Below are positions 28,653 through 42,200 of a stretch of 64,000 nt of DNA, piece after piece; positions within the stretch are counted from its first letter, which is position 1; the number at the start of each line of letters is the position of its first letter. A program made the translations under genes and the position numbers. Origin of the DNA: Antedon mediterranea (lineage: Eukaryota; Echinodermata; Crinoidea; Comatulida; Antedonidae); contig NC_092680.1 of assembly GCF_964355755.1 (NCBI RefSeq), positions 10,891,001-10,955,000 of the forward strand, in the 5' to 3' direction. The notes below the pieces were generated by a model. That model saw only the letters and a program-made list of their open reading frames with translations, did no database searches and had not been told where the DNA came from.

Positions 28653-31140
28653 CGATTTGAAGCTATTCTAAGTACTTTTGTGTTTTTATGTTAACAAGTT
28701 TTTTCGAAAATCACAAAATGGTCTAAAACGTCTTCAAATGCGATTTGAAGCTATTCTGTACACTTTGATGTTTTGTGTGAAAAAGTTTTGTCGAAATGCT
28801 CAAAATGGTCTAAAACGTTTTTAAATACGATATTAAGCTATTTTGTGATCTTTGATGTTTTTGTGTGAAAAGTTTTATCGAAATGCTCAAAATGGTCTAA
28901 AACGGTTTCTAATGCGATTTGAAGCTATTCTGTACACTTTGAAGTTTTGTGCGAAAAAGTTTTCTCGAAATGCTCAAAATGGTCTAAAACGTTTTTATAT
29001 ACCATATTAAGCTATTTTGTGCACTTTGATGTTTTTAGTGAAAAGTTTTATCGAAATGCTCAAAATGGTCTAAAACGGTTTCTATTGTGATTTTAAGCAC
29101 TTTGATGATTTTGTGTAACCAAGTTTCATCGAAATGTACAAAATGGTCTAAAACGTCTCCAAATGCGATTTGAAGCTATTCTAAGTACTTTTGTGTTTTT
29201 ATGTTAACAAGTTTTTTCGAAAATCAAAAAATGGTCTAAAACGTCTTCAAATGCGATTTGAAGCTATTCTGTACACTTTGATGTTTTGTGTGAAAAATTT
29301 TGTCGAAATGCTCAAAATGGTCTAAAACGTTTATAAATACGATATTAAGCTATTTTGTGATCTTTGATGTTTTTGTGTGAAAAGTTTTATCGAAATGCTC
29401 AAAAATGGTCTAAAACGGTTTCTAATGCGATTTGAAGCTATTCTGTACACTTTGAAGTTTTGTGGAAAAAGTTTTCTCGAAATGCTCAAAAAATGGTCTA
29501 AAACGTTTTTATATACCATATTAAGCTATTTTGTGCACTTTGATGTTTTTTGTGAAAAGTTTTATTGAAATGCTCAAAATGGTCTAAAACGGTTTCTATT
29601 GTGATTTTAAGCACTTTGATGATTTTGTGTAACCAAGTTTCATCGAAATGTACAAAATGGTCTAAAACGTCTCCAAATGCGATTTGAAGCTCTTCTGTAC
29701 ACTTTGATGTTTTGTGTGAAAAAGTTTTGTCGAAATTCTCAAAATGGTCTAAAACGTTTTTAAATACGATATTAAGCTGTTTTGTGCACTTTGATGATTT
29801 GTGTGAAAAGTTTTAACGAAATGCTCAAAATGGTCAAAAACGGTTTCTAATGTGATTTTAAGCACTTTGATGTTTTTGTGTAACCAAGTTTTTTCAAAAA
29901 TCACAAAATGGTCGAAAACGTCTCCAAATGCGATTTGAAGCTTTTCTAAGCACTTTGGTGTTTTTATGTTAACAAGTTTTTTCAAAAATCACAAAATGGT
30001 CTAAAACGTCTCCAAATGCGATTTGAAGATATTCTGAGCACTTTGGTGTTTTTATGTTAAAAAGTTTTTTCGAAATGCTCAAAATGGTCTAAAACGTTTT
30101 TATATACCATATTAAGCTATTTTGTGCACTTTGATGTTTTGTGTGAAAAAGTTTTGTCGAAATGCTCAAAATGGTCTAAAACGTTTTTAAAACGATATTA
30201 AGCTATTTTGTGCTCTTTGATGTTTTTGTGTAACCAAGTTTCATCGAAAATCACAAAATGGTCTAAAACGTCTCAAAATGCGATTTGAAGCTTTTCTAAG
30301 CACTTTGGTGTTTTTATGTTAACAAGTTTTTTCGAAAATCACGAAATGGTCTAAAATGTCTCCAAATGCGATTTGAAGATATTCTGAGCACTTTGGTGTT
30401 TTTATGTTAAAAAGTTTTTTCGAAAATCACAAAATGGTCTAAAACGTCTCCAAATGCGATTTGAAGCTCTTCTGTACACTTTGATGTTTTGTGTGAAAAA
30501 GTTTTGTCGAAATGCTCAAAATGGTCTAAAACGTTTTTAAATACGATATTAAGCTGTTTTTTGCACTTTGATGATTTGTGTGAAAAGTTTTAACGAAATG
30601 CTCAAAATGGTCTAAAACGGTTTCTAATGTGATTTTAAGCGCTTTGATGTTTTTGTGTAACCAAGTTTTTTCGAAAATCACAAAATGGTCTAAAACGTCT
30701 CCAAATGCGATTTGAAGCTTTTCTAAGCACTTTGGTGTTTTTATGTTAACAAGTTTTTTCGAAAATCACAAAATGGTCTAAAACGTCTCCAAATGCGATT
30801 TGAGGATATTCTGAGCACTTTGGTGTTTTTATGTTAAAAAGTTTTTTCGAAAATCACAAAATGGTCTAAAACGTCTCAAAATGCGATTTGAAGCTATTCT
30901 GTACACTTTGATGTTTTGTGTGAAAAAGTTTTGTCGAAATGCTCAAAATGGTCTAAAACGTTTTTAAAACGATATTAAGCTATTTTGTGCTCTTTGATGT
31001 TTTTGTGTAACCAAGTTTCATCGAAATCAACAAAATGGTCTAATACGTCTCCAAATGCGATTTGAAGCTTTTCCAAGCACTTTGCTGTTTTTATGTTAAC
31101 AAGTTTTTTCGAAAATCACAAAATGGTCTAAAACGTCTTC

Positions 31141-34100
31141 AAATGCGATTTGAAGCTATTCTGTACACTTTGATGTTTTGTGTGAAAAAGTTTTGTCGAA
31201 ATGCTCAAAATGGTCTAAAACGTTTTTAAATACAATATTAAGCTATTTTGTGATCTTTGATGTTTTTGTGTGAAAAGTTTTATCGAAATGCTCAAAATGG
31301 TCTAAAACGGTTTCTAATGCGATTTGAAGCTATTCGGTACACTTTGAAGTTTTTTGTGAAAAAGTTTTCTCGAAATGCTCAAAATGGTCTAAAAAGTTTT
31401 TATATACCATATTAAGCTATTTTGTGCACTTTGATGTTTTTTGTGAAAAGTTTTATCGAAATGCTCAAAATGGTCTAAAACGGTTTCTATTGTGATTTTA
31501 AGCACTTTGATGATTTTGTGTAACCAAGTTTCATCGAAATGTACAAAATGGTCTAAAACGTCTCCAAATGCGATTTGAAGCTATTCTAAGTACTTTTGTG
31601 TTTTTATGTTAACAAGTTTTTTCGAAAATCACAAAATGGTCTAAAACGTCTTCAAATGCGATTTGAAGCTATTCTGTACACTTTGATGTTTTGTGTGAAA
31701 AAGTTTTGTCGAAATGCTCAAAATGGTCTAAAACGTTTTTAAATACGATATTAAGCTATTTTGTGATCTTTGATGTTTTTGTGTGAAAAGTTTTATCGAA
31801 ATGCTCAAAATGGTCTAAAACGGTTTCTAATGCGATTTGAAGCTATTCTGTACACTTTGAAGTTTTTTGTGAAAAAGTTTTCTCGAAATGCTCAAAATGG
31901 TCTAAAACGTTTTTATATACCATATTAAGCTATTTTGTGCACTTTGATGTTTTTTGTGAAAAGTTTTATCGAAATTCTCAAAATGGTCTAAAACGGTTTC
32001 TATTGTGACTTTAAGCACTTTGATGATTTTGTGTAACCAAGTTTCATCGAAATGTACAAAATGGTCTAAAACGTCTCCAAATGCGATTTGAAGCTCTTCT
32101 GTACACTTTGATGTTTTGTGTGAAAAAGTTTTGTCGAAATTCTCAAAATGGTCTAAAACGTTTTTAAATATGATATTAAGCTGTTTTGTGCACTTTGATG
32201 ATTTGTGTGAAAAGTTTTAACGAAATGCTCAAAATGGTCAAAAACGGTTTCTAATGTGATTTTAAACACTTTGATGTTTTTGTGTAACCAAGTTTTTTCA
32301 AAAATCACAAAATGGTCTAAAACGTCTGCAAATGCGATTTGAAGCTTTTCTAAGCACTTTGGTGTTTTTATGTTAACAAGTTTTTTCGAAAATCACAAAA
32401 TGGTCTAAAACGTCTCTAAATGCGATTTGAAGATATTCTGAGCACTTTGGTGTTTTTATGTTAAAAAGTTTTTTCGAAAATCACAAAATAGTCTAAACCG
32501 TCTCAAAATGCGATTTGAAGCTATTCTGTACACTTTGATGTTTTGTGTGAAAAAGTTTTGTCGAAATGCTCAAAATGGTCTAAAACGTTTTTAAAACGAT
32601 ATTAAGCTATTTTGTGCTCTTTGATGTTTTTGTGTAACCAAGTTTCATCGAAAATCACAAAATGGTCTAAAACGTCTCCAAATGCGATTTGAAGCTTTTC
32701 TAAGCACTTTGGTGTTTTTATGTTAACAAGTTTTTTCGAAAATCACGAAATGGTCTAAAATGTCTCCAAATGCGATTTGAAGATATTCTGAGCACTTTGG
32801 TGTTTTTATGTTAAAACGTCTTTTCGAAAATCACAAAATGGTCTAAAACGTCTCCAAATGCGATTTGAAGCTCTTCTGTACACTTTGATGTTTTGTGTGA
32901 AAAAGTTTTGTCGAAATGCTCAAAATGGTCTAAAACGTTTTTAAATACGATATTAAGCTGTTTTGTGCAGTTTGATGATTTGTGTGAAAAGTTTTAACGA
33001 AATGCTCAAAATGGTCTAAAACGGTTTCTAATGTGATTTTAAGCACTTTGATGTTTTTGTGTAACCAAGTTTTTTCGAAAATCACAAAATGGTCTAAAAC
33101 GTCTCCAAATGCGATTTGAAGCTTTTCTAAGCACTTTGGTGTTTTTATGTTAACAAGTTTTTTCGAAAATCACAAAATGTTCTAAAACGTCTCCAAATGC
33201 GATTTGAAGCTATTCTGCACACTTTGATGTTTTGTGTGAAAAAGTTTTGTCGAAATACTCAAAATGGTCTAAAACGTTTTGAAAACGATATTAAGCTATT
33301 TTGTGCTCTTTGATGTTTTTGTGTAACCAAGTTTCATCGAAATCAACAAAATGGTCTAATACGTCTCCAAATGCGATTTGAAGCTTTTCCAAGCACTTTG
33401 CTTTTTTTATGTTAACAAGTTTTTTCGAAAATCACAAAATGGTCTAAAACGTCTTCAAATGCGATTTGAAGCTATTCTGTACACTTTGATGTTTTGTGTT
33501 AAAAAGTTTTGTCGAAATGCTCAAAATGGTCTAAAACGTTTTTAAATACGATATTAAGCTATTTTGTGATCTTTGATGTTTTTGTGTGAAAAGTTTTATC
33601 GAAATGCTCAAAATGGTCTAAAACGGTTTCAAATGCGATTTGAAGCTATTCTGTACACTTTGAAGTTTTTTGTGAAAAGGTTTTCTCGAAATGCTCAAAA
33701 TGGTCTAAAACGTTTTTATATACCATATTAACCTATTTTGGGCACTTTGATGTTTTTTGTGAAAAGTTTTATCGAAATGCTCAAAATGGTCTAAAACGGT
33801 TTCTATTGTGATTTTAAGCACTTTGATTATTTTGTGTAACCAAGTTTCATCGAAATGTACAAAATGGTCTAAAACGTCTCCAAATGCGATTTGAAGCTAT
33901 TCTAAGTACTTTTGTGTTTTTATGTTAACAAGTTTTTTCAAAAATCACAAAATGGTCTAAAACGTCTTCAAATCCGATTTGAAGCTATTCTGTACACTTT
34001 GATGTTTTGTGTGAAAAAGTTTTGTCGAAATGCTCAAAATGGTCTAAAACGTTTTTAAATACGATATTAAGCTATTTTGTGATCTTTGATGTTTTTGTGT

Positions 34101-35182
34101 GAAAAGTTTTATCGAAATGCTCAAAATGGTCTGAAACGGTTTCTAATGCGATTTGAAGCAATTCTGTACACTTTGAAGTTTTTTGTGAAAAAGTTTTCTC
34201 GAAATGCTCAAAATGGTCTAAAACGTTTTTATATACCATATTAAGCTAATTTGTGCACTTTGATGTTTTTTGTGAAAAGTTTTATCGAAATGCTCAAAAT
34301 GGTCTAAAATGGTTTCTATTGTGATTTTAAGCACTTTGATGATTTTGTGTAACCAAGTTTCATCGAAATGTACAAAATGGTCTAAAACGTCTCCAAATGC
34401 GATTTGAAGCTTTTCTAAGCACTTTGGTGTTTTTATGTTAACAAGTTTTTTTGAAAATCACAAAATGGTCTAAAACGTCTCCAAATGCGATTTGAAGATA
34501 TTCTGAGCACTTTGGTGTTTTTATGTTAAAAAGTTTTTTCGAAAATCACAAAATAGTCTAAAAAGTCTCAAAATGCGATTTGAAGCTATTCTGTACACTT
34601 TGATGTTTTGTGTGAAAAAGTTTTGTCGAAATGCTCAAAATGGTCTAAAACGTTTTTAAAACGATATTAAGCTATTTTGTGCTCTTTGATGTTTTTGTGT
34701 AACCAAGTTTCATCGAAAATCACAAAATGGTCTAAAACGTCTCAAAATGCGATTTGAAGCTTTTCTAAGCACTTTGGTGTTTTTATGTTAACAAGTTTTT
34801 TCGAAAATCACAAAATGGTCTAAAACGTCTCCAAATGCGATTTGAAGATATTCTGAGCACTTTGGTGTTTTTATGTTAAAAAGTTTTTTCGAAAATCACA
34901 AAATAGTCTAAAACGTCTCCAAATGCGATTTGAAGCTATTCTGTACACTTTGATGTTTTGTGTGAAAAAGTTTTGTCGAAATGCTCAAAATGGTCTAAAA
35001 CGTTTTTAAAACGATATTAAGCTATTTTGTGCTCTTTGATGTTTTTGTGTAACCAAGTTTCATCGAAAATCACAAAATGGTCTAAAACGTCTCCAAATGC
35101 GATTTGAAGCTTTTCTAAGCACTTTGGTGTTTTTATGTTAACAAGTTTTTTCGAAAATCACGAAATTGTCTAAAATGTCTCC
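31141..35182 (+). repeat. satellite C 4,042-bp block D, copy 1
   Basis: Recognised by private variants in order: TACAATATT, GCTATTCGGTACAC, AAAAAGTTTTTATATACC, TGTGACTTTAAGC, CAAATGATATT-type changes, AAACCGTCTC, ACGTTTTGAAAACG (33271), TTAACCTATTTTGGGC and CGAAATTGTCTAAAATG (near 35161). Followed head-to-tail by copy 2. Confidence 0.88.
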
Positions 35183-38100
35183 AAATGCGATTTGAAGCTA
35201 TTCTGTACACTTTGATGTTTTGTGTGAAAAAGTTTTGTCGAAATGCTCAAAATGGTCTAAAACGTTTTTAAATACAATATTAAGCTATTTTGTGATCTTT
35301 GATGTTTTTGTGTGAAAAGTTTTATCGAAATGCTCAAAATGGTCTAAAACGGTTTCTAATGCGATTTGAAGCTATTCGGTACACTTTGAAGTTTTTTGTG
35401 AAAAAGTTTCCTCGAAATGCTCAAAATGGTCTAAAAAGTTTTTATATACCATATTAAGCTATTTTGTGCACTTTGATGTTTTTTGTGAAAAGTTTTATCG
35501 AAATGCTCAAACTGGTCTAAAACGGTTTCTATTGTGATTTTAAGCACTTTGATGATTTTGTGTAACCAAGTTTCATCGAAATGTACAAAATGGTCTAAAA
35601 CGTCTCCAAATGCGATTTGAAGCTATTCTAAGTACTTTTGTGTTTTTATGTTATCAAGTTTTTTCGAAAATCACAAAATGGTCTAAAACGTCTTCAAATG
35701 CGATTTGAAGCTATTCTGTACACTTTGATGTTTTGTGTGAAAAAGTTTTGTCGAAATGCTCAAAATGGTCTAAAACGTTTTTAAATACGATATTAAGCTA
35801 TTTTGTGATCTTTGATGTTTTTGTGTGAAAAGTTTTATCGAAATGCTCAAAATGGTCTAAAACGGTTTCTAATGCGATTTGAAGCTATTCTGTACACTTT
35901 GAAGTTTTTTGTGAAAAAGTTTTCTCGAAATGCTCAAAATGGTCTAAAACGTTTTTATATACCATATTAAGCTATTTTGTGCACTTTGATGTTTTTTGTG
36001 AAAAGTTTTATCGAAATTCTCAAAATGGTCTAAAACGGTTTCTATTGTGACTTTAAGCACTTTGATGATTTTGTGTAACCAAGTTTCATCGAAATGTACA
36101 AAATGGTCTAAAACGTCTCCAAATGCGATTTGAAGCTCTTCTGTACACTTTGATGTTTTGTGTGAAAAAGTTTTGTCGAAATTCTCAAAATGGTCTAAAA
36201 CGTTTTTAAATATGATATTAAGCTGTTTTGTGCACTTTGATGATTTGTGTGAAAAGTTTTAACGAAATGCTCAAAATGGTCAAAAACGGTTTCTAATGTG
36301 ATTTTAAACACTTTGATGTTTTTGTGTAACCAAGTTTTTTCAAAAATCACAAAATGGTCTAAAACGTCTGCAAATGCGATTTGAAGCTTTTCTAAGCACT
36401 TTGGTGTTTTTATGTTAACAAGTTTTTTCGAAAATCACAAAATGGTCTAAAACGTCTCTAAATGCGATTTGAAGATATTCTGAGCACTTTGGTGTTTTTA
36501 TGTTAAAAAGTTTTTTCGAAAATCACAAAATAGTCTAAACCGTCTCAAAATGCGATTTGAAGCTATTCTGTACACTTTGATGTTTTGTGTGAAAAAGTTT
36601 TGTCGAAATGCTCAAAATGGTCTAAAACGTTTTTAAAACGATATTAAGCTATTTTGTGCTCTTTGATGTTTTTGTGTAACCAAGTTTCATCGAAAATCAC
36701 AAAATGGTCTAAAACGTCTCCAAATGCGATTTGAAGCTTTTCTAAGCACTTTGGTGTTTTTATGTTAACAAGTTTTTTCGAAAATCACGAAATGGTCTAA
36801 AATGTCTCCAAATGCGATTTGAAGATATTCTGAGCACTTTGGTGTTTTTATGTTAAAACGTCTTTTCGAAAATCACAAAATGGTCTAAAACGTCTCCAAA
36901 TGCGATTTGAAGCTCTTCTGTACACTTTGATGTTTTGTGTGAAAAAGTTTTGTCGAAATGCTCAAAATGGTCTAAAACGTTTTTAAATACGATATTAAGC
37001 TGTTTTGTGCAGTTTGATGATTTGTGTGAAAAGTTTTAACGAAATGCTCAAAATGGTCTAAAACGGTTTCTAATGTGATTTTAAGCACTTTGATGTTTTT
37101 GTGTAACCAAGTTTTTTCGAAAATCACAAAATGGTCTAAAACGTCTCCAAATGCGATTTGAAGCTTTTCTAAGCACTTTGGTGTTTTTATGTTAACAAGT
37201 TTTTTCGAAAATCACAAAATGTTCTAAAACGTCTCCAAATGCGATTTGAAGCTATTCTGCACACTTTGATGTTTTGTGTGAAAAAGTTTTGTCGAAATAC
37301 TCAAAATGGTCTAAAACGTTTTGAAAACGATATTAAGCTATTTTGTGCTCTTTGATGTTTTTGTGTAACCAAGTTTCATCGAAATCAACAAAATGGTCTA
37401 ATACGTCTCCAAATGCGATTTGAAGCTTTTCCAAGCACTTTGCTTTTTTTATGTTAACAAGTTTTTTCGAAAATCACAAAATGGTCTAAAACGTCTTCAA
37501 ATGCGATTTGAAGCTATTCTGTACACTTTGATGTTTTGTGTGAAAAAGTTTTGTCGAAATGCTCAAAATGGTCTAAAACGTTTTTAAATACGATATTAAG
37601 CTATTTTGTGATCTTTGATGTTTTTGTGTGAAAAGTTTTATCGAAATGCTCAAAATGGTCTAAAACGGTTTCAAATGCGATTTGAAGCTATTCTGTACAC
37701 TTTGAAGTTTTTTGTGAAAAGGTTTTCTCGAAATGCTCAAAATGGTCTAAAACGTTTTTATATACCATATTAACCTATTTTGGGCACTTTGATGTTTTTT
37801 GTGAAAAGTTTTATCGAAATGCTCAAAATGGTCTAAAACGGTTTCTATTGTGATTTTAAGCACTTTGATTATTTTGTGTAACCAAGTTTCATCGAAATGT
37901 ACAAAATGGTCTAAAACGTCTCCAAATGCGATTTGAAGCTATTCTAAGTACTTTTGTGTTTTTATGTTAACAAGTTTTTTCAAAAATCACAAAATGGTCT
38001 AAAACGTCTTCAAATCCGATTTGAAGCTATTCTGTACACTTTGATGTTTTGTGTGAAAAAGTTTTGTCGAAATGCTCAAAATGGTCTAAAACGTTTTTAA

Positions 38101-39224
38101 ATACGATATTAAGCTATTTTGTGATCTTTGATGTTTTTGTGTGAAAAGTTTTATCGAAATGCTCAAAATGGTCTGAAACGGTTTCTAATGCGATTTGAAG
38201 CAATTCTGTACACTTTGAAGTTTTTTGTGAAAAAGTTTTCTCGAAATGCTCAAAATGGTCTAAAACGTTTTTATATACCATATTAAGCTAATTTGTGCAC
38301 TTTGATGTTTTTTGTGAAAAGTTTTATCGAAATGCTCAAAATGGTCTAAAATGGTTTCTATTGTGATTTTAAGCACTTTGATGATTTTGTGTAACCAAGT
38401 TTCATCGAAATGTACAAAATGGTCTAAAACGTCTCCAAATGCGATTTGAAGCTTTTCTAAGCACTTTGGTGTTTTTATGTTAACAAGTTTTTTTGAAAAT
38501 CACAAAATGGTCTAAAACGTCTCCAAATGCGATTTGAAGATATTCTGAGCACTTTGGTGTTTTTATGTTAAAAAGTTTTTTCGAAAATCACAAAATAGTC
38601 TAAAAAGTCTCAAAATGCGATTTGAAGCTATTCTGTACACTTTGATGTTTTGTGTGAAAAAGTTTTGTCGAAATGCTCAAAATGGTCTAAAACGTTTTTA
38701 AAACGATATTAAGCTATTTTGTGCTCTTTGATGTTTTTGTGTAACCAAGTTTCATCGAAAATCACAAAATGGTCTAAAACGTCTCAAAATGCGATTTGAA
38801 GCTTTTCTAAGCACTTTGGTGTTTTTATGTTAACAAGTTTTTTCGAAAATCACAAAATGGTCTAAAACGTCTCCAAATGCGATTTGAAGATATTCTGAGC
38901 ACTTTGGTGTTTTTATGTTAAAAAGTTTTTTCGAAAATCACAAAATAGTCTAAAACGTCTCCAAATGCGATTTGAAGCTATTCTGTACACTTTGATGTTT
39001 TGTGTGAAAAAGTTTTGTCGAAATGCTCAAAATGGTCTAAAACGTTTTTAAAACGATATTAAGCTATTTTGTGCTCTTTGATGTTTTTGTGTAACCAAGT
39101 TTCATCGAAAATCACAAAATGGTCTAAAACGTCTCCAAATGCGATTTGAAGCTTTTCTAAGCACTTTGGTGTTTTTATGTTAACAAGTTTTTTCGAAAAT
39201 CACGAAATTGTCTAAAATGTCTCC
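35183..39224 (+). repeat. satellite C 4,042-bp block D, copy 2 (tandem to copy 1)
   Basis: Same series of private variants at +4,042 bp, for example ACGTTTTGAAAACG at 37313. Only isolated differences were noticed (CTCGAAATG preceded by GTTTCC near 35409; AAACTGGTC near 35510), which suggests a very recent tandem duplication. Confidence 0.88.
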
Positions 39225-42200
39225 AAATGCGATTTTAAGATATTCTGAGCACTTTGGTGTTTTTATGTTAAAACTTTTTTTCGAAAATCACAAAATGGTC
39301 TAAAACGTCTCCAAATGCGATTTGAAGCTCTTCTGTACACTTTGATGTTTTGTGTGAAAAAGTTTTGTCGAAATGCTCAAAATGGTCTAAAACGTTTTTA
39401 AATACGATATTAGGCTGTTTTGTGCAGTTTGATGATTTGTGTGAAAAGTTTTAACGAAATGCTCAAAATGGTCTAAAACGGTTTCTAATGCGATTTGAAG
39501 CTATTCTGTACACTTTGAAGTTTTTTGTGAAAAAGTTTTCTCGAAATGCTCAAAATGGTCTAAAACGTTTTTATATACCATATTAAGCTATTTTGTGCAC
39601 TTTGATGTTTTTTGTGAAAAGTTTTATCGAAATGCTCAAAATGGTCTGAAACGGTTTCTATTGTGATTTTAAGCACTTTGATGATTTTGTGTAACCAAGT
39701 TTCATCGAAATGTACAAAATGGTCTAAAACGTCTCCAAATGCGATTTGAAGCTATTCTAAGTACTTTTGTGTTTTTATGTTAACAAGTTTTTTCGAAAAT
39801 CACGAAATGGTCTAAAATGTCTCCAAATGCGATTTGAAGATATTCTGAGCACTTTGGTGTTTTTATGTTAAAAAGTTTTGTCGAAATGCTCAAAATGGTC
39901 TAAAACGTTTTTAAATACGATATTAAGCTATTTTGTGATCTTTGATGTTTTTGTGTGAAAAGTTTTATCGAAATGCTCAAAATGGTCTAAAACGGTTTCT
40001 ATTGTGATTTTAAGCACTTTGATGATTTTGTGTAACCAAGTTTCATCGAAATGTACAAAATGGTCTAAAACGTCTCCAAATGCGATTTGAAGCTATTCTA
40101 AGTACTTTTGTGGTTTTATGTTAACAAGTTTTTTCGAAAATCACGAAATGGTCTAAAACGTCTTCAAATGCGATTTGAAGCTATTCTGTACACTTTGATG
40201 TTTTGTGTGAAAAAGTTTTGTCGAAATGCTCAAAATGGTCTAAAACGTTTTTAAATACGATATTAAGCTATTTTGTGATCTTTGATGTTTTTGTGTGAAA
40301 AGTTTTATCGAAATGCTCAAAATGGTCTAAAACGGTTTCTATTGTGATTTTAAGCACTTTGATGATTTTGTGTAACCAAGTTTCATCGAAATGTACAAAA
40401 TGGTCTAAAACGTCTCCAAATGCGATTTGAAGCTATTCTAAGTACTTTTGTGTTTTTATGTTAACAAGTTTTTTCGAAAATCACAAAATGGTCTAAAACG
40501 TCTTCAAATGCGATTTGAAGCTATTCTGTACACTTTGATGTTTTGTGTGAAAAAGTTTTGTCAAAATGCTCAAAATGGTCTAAAACGTTTTTAAAACGAT
40601 ATTAAGCTATTTTGTGCTCTTTGATGTTTTTGTGTAACCAAGTTTCATCGAAAATCACAAAATGGTCTAAAACGTCTCCAAATGCGATTTGAAGCTTTTC
40701 TAAGCACTTTGGTGTTTTTATGTTAACAAGTTTTTTCGAAAATCACAAAATGGTCTAAAACGTCTCCAAATGCGATTTGAAGCTCTTCTGTACACTTTGA
40801 TGTTTTGTGTGAAAAAGTTTTGTCGAAATTCTCAAAATGGTCTAAAACGTTTTTAAATACGATATTAAGCTGTTTTGTGCACTTTGATGATTTGTGTGAA
40901 AAGTTTTAACGAAATGCTCAAAATGGTCAAAAACGGTTTCTAATGTGATTTTAAGCACTTTGATGTTTTTGTGTAACCAAGTTTTTTCAAAAATTTCAAA
41001 ATGGTCTAAAACGTCTCCAAAAGCGATTTGAAGCTTTTCTAAGCACTTTGGTGTTTTTATGTTAACAAGTTTTTTCGAAAATCACAAAATGGTCTAAAAC
41101 GTCTCCAAATGCGATTTGAAGATATTCTGAGCACTTTGGTGTTTTTATGTTAAAAAGTTTTTTCGAAAATCACAAAATGGTCTAAAACGTCTTCAAATGC
41201 GATTTGAAGCTATTCTGTACACTTTGATGTTTTGTGTGAAAAAGTTTTGTCGAAATGCTCAAAATGGTCTAAAACGTTTTTAAATACGATATTAAGCTAT
41301 TTTGTGATCTTTGATGTTTTTGTGTGAAAAGTTTTATCGAAATGCTCAAAATGGTCTAAAACGGTTTCTAATGCGATTTGAAGCTATTCTGTACACTTTG
41401 AAGTTTTGTGTGAAAAAGTTTTCTCGAAATGCTCAAAATGGTCTAAAACGTTTTTATATACCATATTAAGCTATTTTGTGCACTTTGATGTTTTTTGTGA
41501 AAAGTTTTATCGAAATGCTCAAAATGGTCTAAAACGGTTTCTATTGTGATTTTAAGCACTTTGATGATTTTGTGTAACCAAGTTTCATCGAAATGTACAA
41601 AATGGTCTAAAACGTCTCCAAATGCGATTTGAAGCTATTCTAAGTACTTTTGTGTTTTTATGTTAACAAGTTTTTTCGAAAATCACAAAATGGTCTAAAA
41701 CGTCTCCAAATGCGATTTGAAGCTATTCTGTACACTTTGATGTTTTGTGTGAAAAAGTTTTGTCGAAATGCTCAAAATGGTCTAAAACGTTTTTAAAACG
41801 ATATTAAGCTATTTTGTGCTCTTTGATGTTTTTGTGTAACCAAGTTTCATCGAAATCAACAAAATGGTCTAATACGTCTCCAAATGCGATTTGAAGCTTT
41901 TCCAAGCACTTTGCTGTTTTTATGTTAACAAGTTTTTTCGAAAATCACAAAATGGTCTAAAACGTCTTCAAATGCGATTTGAAGCTATTCTGTACACTTT
42001 GATGTTTTGTGTGAAAAAGTTTTGTCGAAATGCTCAAAATGGTCTAAAACGTTTTTAAATACGATATTAAGCTATTTTGTGATCTTTGATGTTTTTGTGT
42101 GAAAAGTTTTATCGAAATGCTCAAAATGGTCTAAAACGGTTTCTAATGCGATTTGAAGCTATTCTGTACACTTTGAAGTTTTTTGTTAAAAAGTTTTCTC

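Noticed and set aside
29749-29985. 78-codon minus-strand frame repeated at 45046-45282 and 55952-56188
   Set aside because: It is the same stretch of satellite C in three duplicated blocks; the frame crosses monomer borders and has no protein-like character. Conservation reflects recent DNA duplication.
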